Source: Enterocloster lavalensis
Lineage (GTDB): Bacteria > Bacillota > Clostridia > Lachnospirales > Lachnospiraceae
Reading direction: 5' to 3'
Assembly (NCBI RefSeq): GCF_902364025.1
Contig: NZ_CABJCG010000010.1
Span: forward strand, 185,273 to 249,272
Length of the DNA stretch: 64,000 nucleotides
Shown here: positions 41,910-50,034 of the stretch, piece after piece
How positions within the stretch are numbered: the first letter of the stretch is position 1
Layout: every line of letters starts with the position of its first letter
Notes under the pieces: model-generated
What the model was told of the DNA's origin: nothing
The model's database searches: none
Seen by the model: the letters and a program-made list of their open reading frames with translations, nothing else
Position numbers and translations under genes: made by a program

Positions 41910-42073
41910 GTAAAAAAATCGTTAGAAAGACGGTGCTGTACAACCGCTCTGATGTTGCAGGGCTGTTTTATCACGAAAACCGGACTTATTATCACAATGC
42001 GAATAGTCCGGCCGGCAAGGTGATTTTGATGTACTCGGCGCTGGCGGGGAAGGAACAGAAGAAATTGATGTAA
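41906..42073 (+). CDS. hypothetical phage protein, 55 aa
   Basis: ATG overlaps the previous stop (ATGA). A basic product with Tyr/His-rich core (NRSDVAGLFYHENRTYYHN). No domain recognised; coupling to the gene before supports it being real. Confidence 0.6.
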   Translation: MSKKIVRKTVLYNRSDVAGLFYHENRTYYHNANSPAGKVILMYSALAGKEQKKLM

Positions 42074-42208
42074 CGGCGAAAGCCATTGCATAGAGTAACT
42101 GGTTAATTCAACTCAACACATGCTTATAATATGTCACAGTATGAATGCAGAGGTGTTGGACTCAAGGCCGGGATGGCTGACCGTCTCCCGGCCGGAGAGG
42201 AGGGACAA

Positions 42209-42727
42209 GTGGATATTAAAAAGATTGAGACGATTTTACAATTTGAAACCTACAGGATGTATTACAATGCCTGTCATCAGTGGGCTAAATTCTTTGAATT
42301 TGTAAATATGGCGTGGGTATACTGCCCGGGCAGTGGCAGAGTGTCCGAATTGGATAAGACAGCGGATTTTTATCTGCCGGATCAAGGCGCGTATTTTGTG
42401 GTGGATTTTGGCCGGCCTGGCAGAGGCTTTGTCGACTGCAAGAAGTTATCGAAGCAATCAGGGAGGTCGGTGATCCTGGGGAGCGGAGACGGTACATTTC
42501 GTATATTCGAGGGAGGGGAGGCTTTTTCCGGTATCGAAACCGTGTTGTGCCGGTGCGCTGCCTGTGGGAGATGGTATTTCATGAATGAGCCCGGGAGCTA
42601 CGCCTGTAGGGTATGCGGTGAATATGATGGGGACCATCATCTTTTACAGTGGATTGATGGAAGTGGAAACGTATTTGAAAAAATGCCAGTAGGATGTGAA
42701 TGGCTGTTTCAAAGGATGAAGGGGTGA
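42209..42727 (+). CDS. phage protein with C-terminal zinc ribbon
   Basis: 172 residues if started at the GTG 5 bases after AGGAGG; in-frame ATGs at 42131 and 42173 lack such a site but are possible. The C-terminal part holds two Cys pairs (CRCAACGRWYF and YACRVCGEYDG), a zinc ribbon. The N-terminal two thirds (FETYRMYYNACHQWAKFFEF; GRSVILGSGDGTFRIFEGG) are unrecognised. It lies just before the replication initiator, so a nucleic-acid role is plausible. Confidence 0.7.
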   Translation: MDIKKIETILQFETYRMYYNACHQWAKFFEFVNMAWVYCPGSGRVSELDKTADFYLPDQGAYFVVDFGRPGRGFVDCKKLSKQSGRSVILGSGDGTFRIFEGGEAFSGIETVLCRCAACGRWYFMNEPGSYACRVCGEYDGDHHLLQWIDGSGNVFEKMPVGCEWLFQRMKG

Positions 42728-42731
42728 TAGT

Positions 42732-43577
42732 TTGGCAGAGCGCAGGATGTTTTCGAAAAAAATCATAGATAGCGATTCATTTTTGGACATGCCGCTATCT
42801 ACCCAGGCCCTTTATTTCCACTTAGCCATGCGGGCGGACGATGATGGTTTTCTTAATAATGCCAGGAAAATTATGAAAATCGTGGGGGCCGCTCAGGCGG
42901 ATTATGATCGACTGATTGATGACCGGTTTATTCTCCAATTTGATGATGGGATTTGTGTTATAAAGCATTGGCGGATCCACAACTATCTGCGGGCGGACCG
43001 GTATAAGGAGACGCAGTACCTGGAGGAAAAGGCTAAACTGTATTTAAAAGAGAACGGTGCATACACCTTAAATAAAGATAAGGCGGTAGCCAGTTTGTCA
43101 ACCAGCGGTGAACCATCTGACACACAAATGACTACCGTTGGTATACCGGATGGAAACCAGTTGACACCCAATGGTAACACAAATAACAACCAAATGGATA
43201 CCTGGTTGACGCAGGATAGGATAGGTAAGGATAGGATAGGTAAGGAAAGTATAAAAAAATACATTTGCCCGGAGCCAGGCAAGCCTGCTCCAGGCTGTAG
43301 TGATATTTTTCTTCCCCTTGTTGATGGTACGTTCTACAATGTACCCTACGATAAAATTGAAAACTGGTCAAAAGCATTCCCGGCAGTGGATGTGGATCAT
43401 GAACTGAGAAAAATGCTGACATGGTTGGATAGCAACCCTAAGAACCAGAAAACATCCAGGGGAGTCAACCGGTTTATAAATGGCTGGCTTTCCAGAACAC
43501 AGGACAGGGGCGGGTCAGCTGGTGCTGGTCAGGATCGAGTGATTAAGACAACAAGGGACGGGAGGATTTTACAGTGA
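42732..43577 (+). CDS. phage replisome organiser / DnaD-like initiator
   Basis: 281 residues from a TTG with AAGGGGTG upstream; the opening AERRMFSKKIIDSDSFLDMPLSTQALYFHL is the usual one for Firmicutes phage replisome organisers and fixes the start. The N-terminal winged helix spans about 1-110. A Thr/Asn-rich linker (about 115-160) carries a short internal repeat (DRIGKDRIGKES). The C-terminal region (about 200-265; IENWSKAFPAVDVDHELRKMLTWLDSNPKNQKTSRGVNRFINGWL) resembles DnaD/primosome domains. It probably loads the helicase encoded next, sharing an ATGA-like overlap. Confidence 0.82.
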   Translation: MAERRMFSKKIIDSDSFLDMPLSTQALYFHLAMRADDDGFLNNARKIMKIVGAAQADYDRLIDDRFILQFDDGICVIKHWRIHNYLRADRYKETQYLEEKAKLYLKENGAYTLNKDKAVASLSTSGEPSDTQMTTVGIPDGNQLTPNGNTNNNQMDTWLTQDRIGKDRIGKESIKKYICPEPGKPAPGCSDIFLPLVDGTFYNVPYDKIENWSKAFPAVDVDHELRKMLTWLDSNPKNQKTSRGVNRFINGWLSRTQDRGGSAGAGQDRVIKTTRDGRILQ

Positions 43578-45616
43578 ATTTTGACGAAAATGAGATCCGG
43601 AAGGTTATTTCCATCATGAAGCCGGAGAACAGTCTGTTTGAAATACGGATTATTTCGGGAGGAGGTAACGCAAGCGGCTACTTTCGGAATGCAGATACCT
43701 GTATCAATGCCATGAAGAGACTCAGAATGGATGGAAACAGCAATGTGTATATCACGCTGAACGGAATTAAGGACGAATGTCATTCCCGGCAGCAGAGGGA
43801 TTGCTTTGTACGCAATGCGAAACCCAATACATCGGATTCTGATATTTACTGTTATGACTGGCTCATGGTGGATATAGATCCGGTGAGAGCCGCGGGGACC
43901 TCATCCAGCGAAGAGCAGATCGCCGTTGCGAAAGAAAAGTGCAACGAGGTTTTTGCATTCATGAAGCGTACCGGTTTTGATGATCCGATTGTGGCGTTCA
44001 GCGGGAACGGCGCGCACCTTTTATATAGCATTGGCCTGGAAATGAACGATGAGAACAAGAAGCTGGTAAAGGATTGCCTGGCGGTACTGTCTCTGTTCTT
44101 TTCGGACGATAAAGTGAGCATTGATACCGCCAACTTTAACCCGGCCCGGGTGTGCAAACTTTACGGAACCCTGGCGCAAAAAGGGGCCAATACACCAGAG
44201 CGACCACATCGCAAGAGTTATATTGTCCAGGCGCCAGAGAAGCCTAAGCAGAATGACAAGGCATTGCTTCAGAAACTGGCCGGATACCTGCCTATGCCGG
44301 AGAAGCCGCAGGGGTATAACCGGTATAATCCGATGGGGTTTGACTTGGACCAGTGGTTGGACGAGCGCGGCCTGCGCTACACAAAAGCCGACTATGGCGG
44401 TGGAACCAAGTACATCTTGGATCACTGCCCGTTTGATGAGAACCATGCTGGAAAAGACGCCTGTATTTTCAAAATGTCCAACGGCGCCATTGGCTTTCAT
44501 TGCTTCCACAATTCCTGCGCAGACAAAACCTGGCGGGACGTGCGGCAACTGTTTGAACCGGATGCCTATGACCGGCAGTACATACGGGAGGAGCGGCGGC
44601 CGAACTACCAGAACCCCAACTATGTGGTGGAGAAAAGGGAGCAGATCAAGATTGTGGACGGGCAGCCGGTGTTTTTCACTACAGAGCAGATCCGCCTGAT
44701 GGAGGAGCCGCCAGAGGAGTTTATAAAAACCGGCGTTGACGTAATCGATCAGAAAATGCGCGGTCTGAAAAAGGGCTTTGTGACCTGCCTCAGCGGATTG
44801 AGAGCGGCCGGGAAGTCCAGTATCATTTCCCAACTCACGATTGAAGCGTCCCAGCAGGGATACAGGACGGCGCTATTCAGCGGAGAACTGAAGCCCAAGA
44901 ACTTGTTGAATTGGCTTCTGTTACAGGCCGCTGGCAAAGGGCGTGTGAAAGAAACCCAGTACGATAACTATTATGTGGTGCCTGCGCCCTACAATGAGAT
45001 CGTTTCAAAGTGGCTGGACGAAAAGGTTTTTGTGTATAACAACTACTACGGGAACAATTTTTCATTGATCCTGGAACAGATCACAAAGTGCGTGGTGGAA
45101 CATAGGGTGGATCTGGTGATCCTGGACAATATGATGGCGCTGAACCTGATGGAGATGGGATCAGACAAGTACCAGCAGCAGAGCCATTTTGTGGAGTGCC
45201 TGGAGAACTTTGCGAAGAATGCCAATGTCCACATCCTATTCGTGGCCCATCCCAGGAAGTCGGTGGGATTCCTCCGACTGGATGACGTGTCTGGCAGCAA
45301 CGACATAGTGAATCGGGTGGATAACGCTTTTATCCTTCATCGAGTGAACAGCGATTTTCGCCGCTTGACCAAGGATATGTTCAAATGGAAAGAGGATAAC
45401 CCACTGTATCTAAGTAGCAATGTGATTGAGATATGCAAGGACAGAGACGGTGGCGTGCAGGATGAGTTTATTCCACTGTTTTTCGAACCAAGCACTAAGC
45501 GGCTGCGGAATAGCCCAGGGGAAAACAAGGTGTATGCCTGGGAAGAAATGATAGGTCAGTTCATTGGAGGAGATTTTGAGTCTGCACCTCTTGGGGAGGA
45601 GCTGCCGTTTGATTGA
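43574..45616 (+). CDS. primase-helicase: AEP-type primase + DnaB-like ATPase
   Basis: 680 residues, GTG start 8 bases after GGGAGG. The N-terminal half looks like an archaeo-eukaryotic primase domain: acidic metal site in YDWLMVDIDPVR (about 96), FSGNGAHLLYSI with the catalytic His, and FNPARVCKLYGT. It is followed by a zinc-binding CPFDENHAGKDACIF...HCFHNSCADKTW (about 297-325). The C-terminal ATPase (about 385-640) has a Walker A variant SGLRAAGKSSI, VDLVILDNMM (Walker B) and the VAHPRKS/NRVDNAFILHR motifs of RecA/DnaB-like helicases. It primes and unwinds phage DNA, so the phage brings its own fork machinery. Confidence 0.85.
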   Translation: MNFDENEIRKVISIMKPENSLFEIRIISGGGNASGYFRNADTCINAMKRLRMDGNSNVYITLNGIKDECHSRQQRDCFVRNAKPNTSDSDIYCYDWLMVDIDPVRAAGTSSSEEQIAVAKEKCNEVFAFMKRTGFDDPIVAFSGNGAHLLYSIGLEMNDENKKLVKDCLAVLSLFFSDDKVSIDTANFNPARVCKLYGTLAQKGANTPERPHRKSYIVQAPEKPKQNDKALLQKLAGYLPMPEKPQGYNRYNPMGFDLDQWLDERGLRYTKADYGGGTKYILDHCPFDENHAGKDACIFKMSNGAIGFHCFHNSCADKTWRDVRQLFEPDAYDRQYIREERRPNYQNPNYVVEKREQIKIVDGQPVFFTTEQIRLMEEPPEEFIKTGVDVIDQKMRGLKKGFVTCLSGLRAAGKSSIISQLTIEASQQGYRTALFSGELKPKNLLNWLLLQAAGKGRVKETQYDNYYVVPAPYNEIVSKWLDEKVFVYNNYYGNNFSLILEQITKCVVEHRVDLVILDNMMALNLMEMGSDKYQQQSHFVECLENFAKNANVHILFVAHPRKSVGFLRLDDVSGSNDIVNRVDNAFILHRVNSDFRRLTKDMFKWKEDNPLYLSSNVIEICKDRDGGVQDEFIPLFFEPSTKRLRNSPGENKVYAWEEMIGQFIGGDFESAPLGEELPFD

Positions 45617-45669
45617 AATGAGTGTATCGGGGTTTGCGAAGGCCTTTGGAAGTTAAAGAGGAGAGTGCA

Positions 45670-46086
45670 ATGAATAATGACAAAGTAAAGGGAATTTTTT
45701 GGAAGAGTTATAACTGGTTTTGGAATAAGTGGAAGGATGAAGTTCTTCCCCGGGAATCCGAAAGATGGGATGAGGTGGTTCAGGATGTTAGAACGGTCAT
45801 GGCGGAATATGACTGCCGGATGTGCAAGAAGATTGTCCTGGCGCTGCTGACAGAGCTGGAGGAGAGAAGCTGGGGAAATGGAGGCGATAACGTGAGGGCC
45901 TATAAGGTATCAAAGGAGTCGGAACTGTCCCTGGATGAGAAGATAGAGGCTGTTAAAGGGTATGGTGTTGCGGATCTGCTGTATGTGATTCGGGAGTTTG
46001 AGGAGGGCCCGGAGAAGTATGAGCCGGAGGTGATCAGGCAGATCGGGCTTCAGCTGATGGATAGAGGGATCATGTTGATGTATTGA
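45670..46086 (+). CDS. hypothetical phage protein, 138 aa
   Basis: AAAGAGGAGAG lies 5-9 bases before the ATG. Trp-rich start (WKSYNWFWNKWKDEVLPRESERWDEVV), Cys pair in YDCRMCKKI, helical acidic rest. No domain recognised; the frame continues well and the codon use matches neighbours. Confidence 0.7.
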   Translation: MNNDKVKGIFWKSYNWFWNKWKDEVLPRESERWDEVVQDVRTVMAEYDCRMCKKIVLALLTELEERSWGNGGDNVRAYKVSKESELSLDEKIEAVKGYGVADLLYVIREFEEGPEKYEPEVIRQIGLQLMDRGIMLMY

Positions 46087-46099
46087 GAGGAGCGAGAAT

Positions 46100-46303
46100 A
46101 TGAAAAAATCAAATAGGGCTATGATGGTAAAGAATATTGTGGACACGTTGACCGAAAGTATAAGGGAGTATGAGAATTATGAGCTGAAAACCGGAAATTC
46201 ACCGATGTATAGTGATCTTAATATGTACCACACCAAGGGATCGATCAAACGGCGGATCACCCAGGCCAGGGCAGAACTGAACCAGCTGGCCAAGGATCTG
46301 TAG
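46100..46303 (+). CDS. hypothetical phage protein, 67 aa
   Basis: GAGAGGAGCGAG upstream. Helical basic protein (RAMMVKNIVDTLTESIREYENYE; GSIKRRITQARAELNQLAKDL). Unknown. Confidence 0.68.
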   Translation: MKKSNRAMMVKNIVDTLTESIREYENYELKTGNSPMYSDLNMYHTKGSIKRRITQARAELNQLAKDL

Positions 46304-46316
46304 GGGGTGGAGGCGT

Positions 46317-46607
46317 ATGAGGTCAGTCTATTACAACTTGTATGATGGTGGCCATAAGATCGGAGCCTACACACCCATGGAGCTCCAGACGATGATCCAA
46401 TGTAGTAGATCGTTGCCATGTGAGTATGCCGCCGATGGTAAGACGTACCACGGCAGGTATACGTTTGAGCGTATTGAGCCGCCGGCCAGGAATGAAGATA
46501 TTGCAACCAGATGGGAGCAGGCGACAAGACGGCTGAGGACAAGCGGGTACGATTTGAGTAAGATTAAAATTATGCTTGGGGAGGATGTGGCCAATGGACA
46601 AAACTGA
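46317..46607 (+). CDS. hypothetical phage protein, 96 aa
   Basis: AGGGGGTGGAGG precedes the ATG. The first half reads like a compact beta domain (RSVYYNLYDGGHKIGAYTPMELQ, ADGKTYHGRYTFERI), the second like a helix. I do not recognise it. It overlaps the next gene by 14 bases. Confidence 0.68.
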   Translation: MRSVYYNLYDGGHKIGAYTPMELQTMIQCSRSLPCEYAADGKTYHGRYTFERIEPPARNEDIATRWEQATRRLRTSGYDLSKIKIMLGEDVANGQN

Positions 46608-47013
46608 GAATGAACAGAAAAAGGAGTTTTTGCAGAGCTACCAGATGGCCAAGAGAGATGTGACCAGATTGGAGGAGCAGCTGGCGGAGCTGAAGATTAG
46701 TAAGATGTCACCAGGCTGCGAGATCGGGGACGGCATGCCGCACGCCCATAATGTGACGGATTTGTCTGAATATGCGGTGAAGGTGGAGGAGATAGAACAG
46801 AAGATCATAAAAGCACGGTACCGGCGGATATGTGCGTTTGAGCGGGTAAGGGAGTGTATTGAGGCTATGGAAGATGAGCGAGAGAAGCTGCTGCTGACAT
46901 ACCGATATCTGCGGGGAATGCGCTGGACGGCAATTTGTGAGCTGATGAAGCATAGCTGGCAGCACGTTCACCGGATTCATGCCAGTGCATTAAAAAATTT
47001 TCGAACCATGTGA
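46594..47013 (+). CDS. ArpU/RinA-like late transcription regulator (sigma-70 region 4 fold)
   Basis: 139 residues from the ATG about 9 bases after GGGGAGG. A long N-terminal coiled coil (about 1-85) leads to a sigma region 4-like HTH at the end (EDEREKLLLTYRYLRGMRWTAICELMKHSWQHVHRIHASALKNF), the layout of the DUF1492/ArpU/RinA group that switches on phage late genes. It is the last early gene. A promoter and terminator stand directly behind it, in front of the packaging genes, as in Q-like late control. Confidence 0.8.
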   Translation: MDKTENEQKKEFLQSYQMAKRDVTRLEEQLAELKISKMSPGCEIGDGMPHAHNVTDLSEYAVKVEEIEQKIIKARYRRICAFERVRECIEAMEDEREKLLLTYRYLRGMRWTAICELMKHSWQHVHRIHASALKNFRTM

Positions 47014-47043
47014 TTGTATGTGACTATATGGTTCTGTTATACT
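47014..47043 (+). promoter_or_regulatory. candidate late promoter
   Basis: TTGTAT (47014-47019), 18 bases, TATACT (47038-47043), directly after the late-regulator gene and ahead of HNH and terminase. Confidence 0.55.
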
Positions 47044-47069
47044 GTAGTCAGTGAAATGGGTCAACACGG

Positions 47070-47093
47070 GCGCTCAGGTATCTGGGCGCTTTT
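47070..47093 (+). terminator. early terminator just behind the late promoter
   Basis: GCGCTCAG, GTAT loop, CTGGGCGC (one wobble), then TTTT. It lies about 20-40 bases after the expected start point, like lambda tR', so late transcription may require antitermination. Confidence 0.65.
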
Positions 47094-47113
47094 CCTATTG
47101 CTGGAGGAGATAT

Positions 47114-47497
47114 ATGCTTAAATCATGCAAATTCTGTGGACGGATCCATGACAGCCGGTATGACTGTGGACGACGTCCAGCCACCAAAAAGCGGATCACT
47201 TACATAGACCGGTTCCGCAGCTCCAGGCGCTGGAGGGATAAGCGAGAGCAGATACGCCGGCGTGACAAGAATCTCTGCCAGATATGCATTCGAAATATGT
47301 ATGGAACAGATCGGCAGTATAACTATGAGAGTCTGTCCGTCCATCATGCCATACCGATAGAGGCGGATTATAACCGGCGTCTTGATGACGATAACCTACT
47401 GACTGTCTGTGCCATGCACCATGAAATGGCAGAGGCAGGGCAGATACCATATGATGAGATCAAGAAAATTATAGACGAACAGGAGGCGGAGGGATGA
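47114..47497 (+). CDS. HNH endonuclease of the packaging module
   Basis: 127 residues; the ATG at 47114 follows GGAGGAG. An N-terminal Cys cluster (CKFCGRIHDSRYDCG) precedes the HNH core: CQICIRN...LSVHHAIPIEADYNRRLDDDNLLTVCAMHHEMAE with the His-His-X-X-X-I, Asn and HH metal residues. HNH proteins next to terminase genes nick DNA and take part in cos cleavage in HK97-like phages, so cohesive-end packaging is likely. Confidence 0.92.
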   Translation: MLKSCKFCGRIHDSRYDCGRRPATKKRITYIDRFRSSRRWRDKREQIRRRDKNLCQICIRNMYGTDRQYNYESLSVHHAIPIEADYNRRLDDDNLLTVCAMHHEMAEAGQIPYDEIKKIIDEQEAEG

Positions 47498-47739
47498 GGC
47501 AGGAGAACAGATTTATTTGTGAAGACGTTGTTTATGCAGGGGATGTGGAGATTATGAGAAGGACAGAAATTTATATTGATGGAAAGAAAAAGAATACCAC
47601 AGAGGAACATGGGATTAAAATGGCATACCTATGTGACAGGAGGGCGTGCGCCTTGTGCAATGCAGGCTGTGGGTATACAACAGACATCCAGCATGCAAAG
47701 AACTTTAGGCGCGAAGGGACTATCATGATTGATGGATAG
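47494..47739 (+). CDS. small cysteine-rich phage protein
   Basis: 81 residues, ATGA overlap with the HNH gene. Contains a C-X5-C-X2-C-X3-C cluster (LCDRRACALCNAGCGYTTD) that suggests metal binding, and a central strand pair (RRTEIYIDGKKK). I do not recognise a family. Its position between HNH and terS suggests a packaging accessory or an unrelated morphogenesis helper. Confidence 0.7.
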   Translation: MRQENRFICEDVVYAGDVEIMRRTEIYIDGKKKNTTEEHGIKMAYLCDRRACALCNAGCGYTTDIQHAKNFRREGTIMIDG

Positions 47740-47854
47740 GGAATCCCCCGGGGAGTTGTGCGAAAAATAGGAACAATTAAGGACACCGACGCCCCACCTC
47801 TAAATACACAAAATCTTAGAAATGAGAATTTCGGCTTAGAAGGAAGGTGAGAAG

Positions 47855-48319
47855 ATGGCAAGGCCAGCAAAATCGGTCAAAGCAAAGACTGGCACAATCA
47901 CAAAGGAAGAGGAGGCCCAGCGCCTTGAAATTGAGGATAAACTGCGCGGAAAAAATGATAAGCTGGTGCCGCCGCTGTATTTGACAGAATCCCAGATGGC
48001 CATATTCAGCTACATCATGGAGGAGTTGCAGGAGGCGGATATTCTGGGAAATCTGGACCTGTTCATTTTGGCGCAGACGGCCATTGCGGTGGATCGCCTT
48101 CAGGAGCTTGACCAGCAGGCCAACCAGGACAAGGGCCGGCTTTTCGAAAATGCTTTCCGCCAGGCCAGGGCCGAGGCGTCAAAGGAATACTTCCGGTGCT
48201 GCAACGAACTGTGCTTATCCCCCCAGAGCCGGGCAAAGCTGTCCATTGCGAAGGTGAAACCGGGCGAGAAGAAAAAGACCATCATGGACCTGATCAATGA
48301 GGAAGACGACGAAGTTTAA
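47855..48319 (+). CDS. terminase small subunit, P27 family
   Basis: 154 residues with AAGGAAGGTGAG upstream. The P27 layout is clear: basic N-terminus (RPAKSVKAKTGTITKEEEAQRLEIE), PPLYLTESQMAIFSYIMEELQEADILGNLD, a helical region and a C-terminal FRCCNELCLSPQSRAKLSIAKVKPGEKKKTIMDLI. It recognises the packaging site and recruits the large subunit, whose gene overlaps it by 23 bases. A 115-base gap upstream may hold the cos site. Confidence 0.9.
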   Translation: MARPAKSVKAKTGTITKEEEAQRLEIEDKLRGKNDKLVPPLYLTESQMAIFSYIMEELQEADILGNLDLFILAQTAIAVDRLQELDQQANQDKGRLFENAFRQARAEASKEYFRCCNELCLSPQSRAKLSIAKVKPGEKKKTIMDLINEEDDEV

Positions 48320-49982
48320 GCATCCGGCGGTTGCATATGCTGAGGGGGTATGCAAGGGGAGGATAAAAGCGCCAAAGTATGTCATCCTACAGTGTGCGGA
48401 CTTCCTTCGGACGTACAGGGGAAAGAATAAGAACTATGCCATCAATGAGAACCTGCTGGATAAGATCTATAAAATCCTGAAGGTACTAAAGATGGCGAAG
48501 GGCCCCAAGGCGGGACAGTCCATCTATTCGGCGCTTGCTGGATACCAGTGGCTGCTTATTACGGCGGTCCTGTGCACGGTACATAAAAATGACAGGAGGA
48601 TGCGCCGGTACCAGACGGCAGTCCTTGAGATATGCAGGAAGAACGGTAAGACATTCGTTGTCGCTGTTCTTTTTATTTTGCTCTTTTACCTGGAACCGGC
48701 TTATTCCCGGTTCTTTTCCGTTGCGCCGGATGGATCACTGGCCAGGGAGATCAAGGAGGCCCTGGAGCCGCTGCTGGCTACCAATGTGGAAGTATTTGAG
48801 GACAACGAGTTTAAGGTGCTGCGGGACTACATCCTGCATAACCCCACAAAGACGAAGTACACGCCGCTTAATTACTCCACCAGCAGGATGGACGGCAAGG
48901 AACCCAGTGTGTTTATCGCTGATGAGGTCGGGGCACTGCCCACATCTTACCCGGTGGAGGCCATGCGCTCCGGCCAGCTGCTCATCCGGAATAAGCTTGG
49001 ATTTATCATCTCAACCAAGTATCCCACAGCAGATAATCCTCTGGAGGACGAGGTAGACAATGCCAAGAAGATTCTGGACGGCCTGGTGGATGATGAAACA
49101 GTGTTTGCCCTGCTTTACGAGCCAGACAATACCAAGGATTGGGCAACCGATGATTTGATCCTGGCTCATGGGAATCCCTTGGCATTGGAGATAGAGATGG
49201 TATGGGATGATCTGCTAAAAAAGCGCAGAAGTGCCATCAACCGGGAGAAACTGCGAGAGAATTTCCTAACCAAGCATTGCAATATTATCTATCAGGGTGC
49301 GGGAACAGAGACGTATATCCCCATCGATCAAGTGAAAGCCTGTAAGGTGGATCACATTGACTGGACCGGACGCGAGGTATACATCGGTGTCGATCTTGCC
49401 ATGACAAATGATAACTGTTCAGTAGCCATGTCAGCAGAGGAGGACGGCGAGATACTGAGCCATGTAATGACGTTTATTCCAGAAGGGAGAATTGATGAGA
49501 AAAGCGAGTTTGAGAAATTTGATTACCGGGCGGCCATTGCCGCGGGAACCTGCATTGCCTGCGGCGATATGACGGTGGATTATGGTGTGATTGAGGACTA
49601 TGTGTCAGGCATGGAGGAGTCCATGGGCGTGACCATTAAGTCCATCGGTTATGACCGGTATAATGCCCTGTCAAGCGCCCAGAAGTGGGATAAGAATTAC
49701 ACCACTGTAGAGATCCGGCAGCATTCGGACACACTGCACCCGCCCACCAAGCTGCTGGCGGAGATGGTAGCAAATCAGAAATGGCATTATGAAGGGAACC
49801 GGCTGATGGAAACAAACTTTGAGAATGCAAAATGCACTTACGATACCAATATGAACCGCTATGTGAACAAGAAGAAGTCAAACGGTAAGGTGGACGGAGT
49901 GGTGAGCATCATCAACTCTGTATATCTGCTCCAGCAGGACATCCTCTTTGATGATAGTAGTTTCACAGTACAGGTGTGTTAG
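48297..49982 (+). CDS. terminase large subunit
   Basis: 561 residues. ATPase domain with Walker A-like EICRKNGKT (about 115), Walker B VFIADEVGALP (about 205) and the coupling region LGFIISTKYPTADN. Nuclease domain (about 355-561) with acidic residues in VYIGVDLAMTNDNCS, ACGDMTVDYG and KSNGKVDGVVSIINSVY. This is the Terminase_1 type that pairs with P27 small subunits. It pumps DNA into the prohead and cuts it. Confidence 0.95.
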   Translation: MRKTTKFKHPAVAYAEGVCKGRIKAPKYVILQCADFLRTYRGKNKNYAINENLLDKIYKILKVLKMAKGPKAGQSIYSALAGYQWLLITAVLCTVHKNDRRMRRYQTAVLEICRKNGKTFVVAVLFILLFYLEPAYSRFFSVAPDGSLAREIKEALEPLLATNVEVFEDNEFKVLRDYILHNPTKTKYTPLNYSTSRMDGKEPSVFIADEVGALPTSYPVEAMRSGQLLIRNKLGFIISTKYPTADNPLEDEVDNAKKILDGLVDDETVFALLYEPDNTKDWATDDLILAHGNPLALEIEMVWDDLLKKRRSAINREKLRENFLTKHCNIIYQGAGTETYIPIDQVKACKVDHIDWTGREVYIGVDLAMTNDNCSVAMSAEEDGEILSHVMTFIPEGRIDEKSEFEKFDYRAAIAAGTCIACGDMTVDYGVIEDYVSGMEESMGVTIKSIGYDRYNALSSAQKWDKNYTTVEIRQHSDTLHPPTKLLAEMVANQKWHYEGNRLMETNFENAKCTYDTNMNRYVNKKKSNGKVDGVVSIINSVYLLQQDILFDDSSFTVQVC

Positions 49983-49983
49983 T

Positions 49984-50016
49984 GTTGCGATATAGCAACG
50001 GTTGCACCGGTGCAAC
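49984..50016. repeat. two adjacent GTTGC/GCAAC palindromes before the portal gene
   Basis: GTTGCGATATAGCAAC (49984-49999, one mismatch) and GTTGCACCGGTGCAAC (50001-50016, perfect). The first is nearly the same as the 41488 palindrome. They fill the gap between terL and portal. Confidence 0.6.
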
Positions 50017-50034
50017 GAGAAGGAGTGATTGCTA

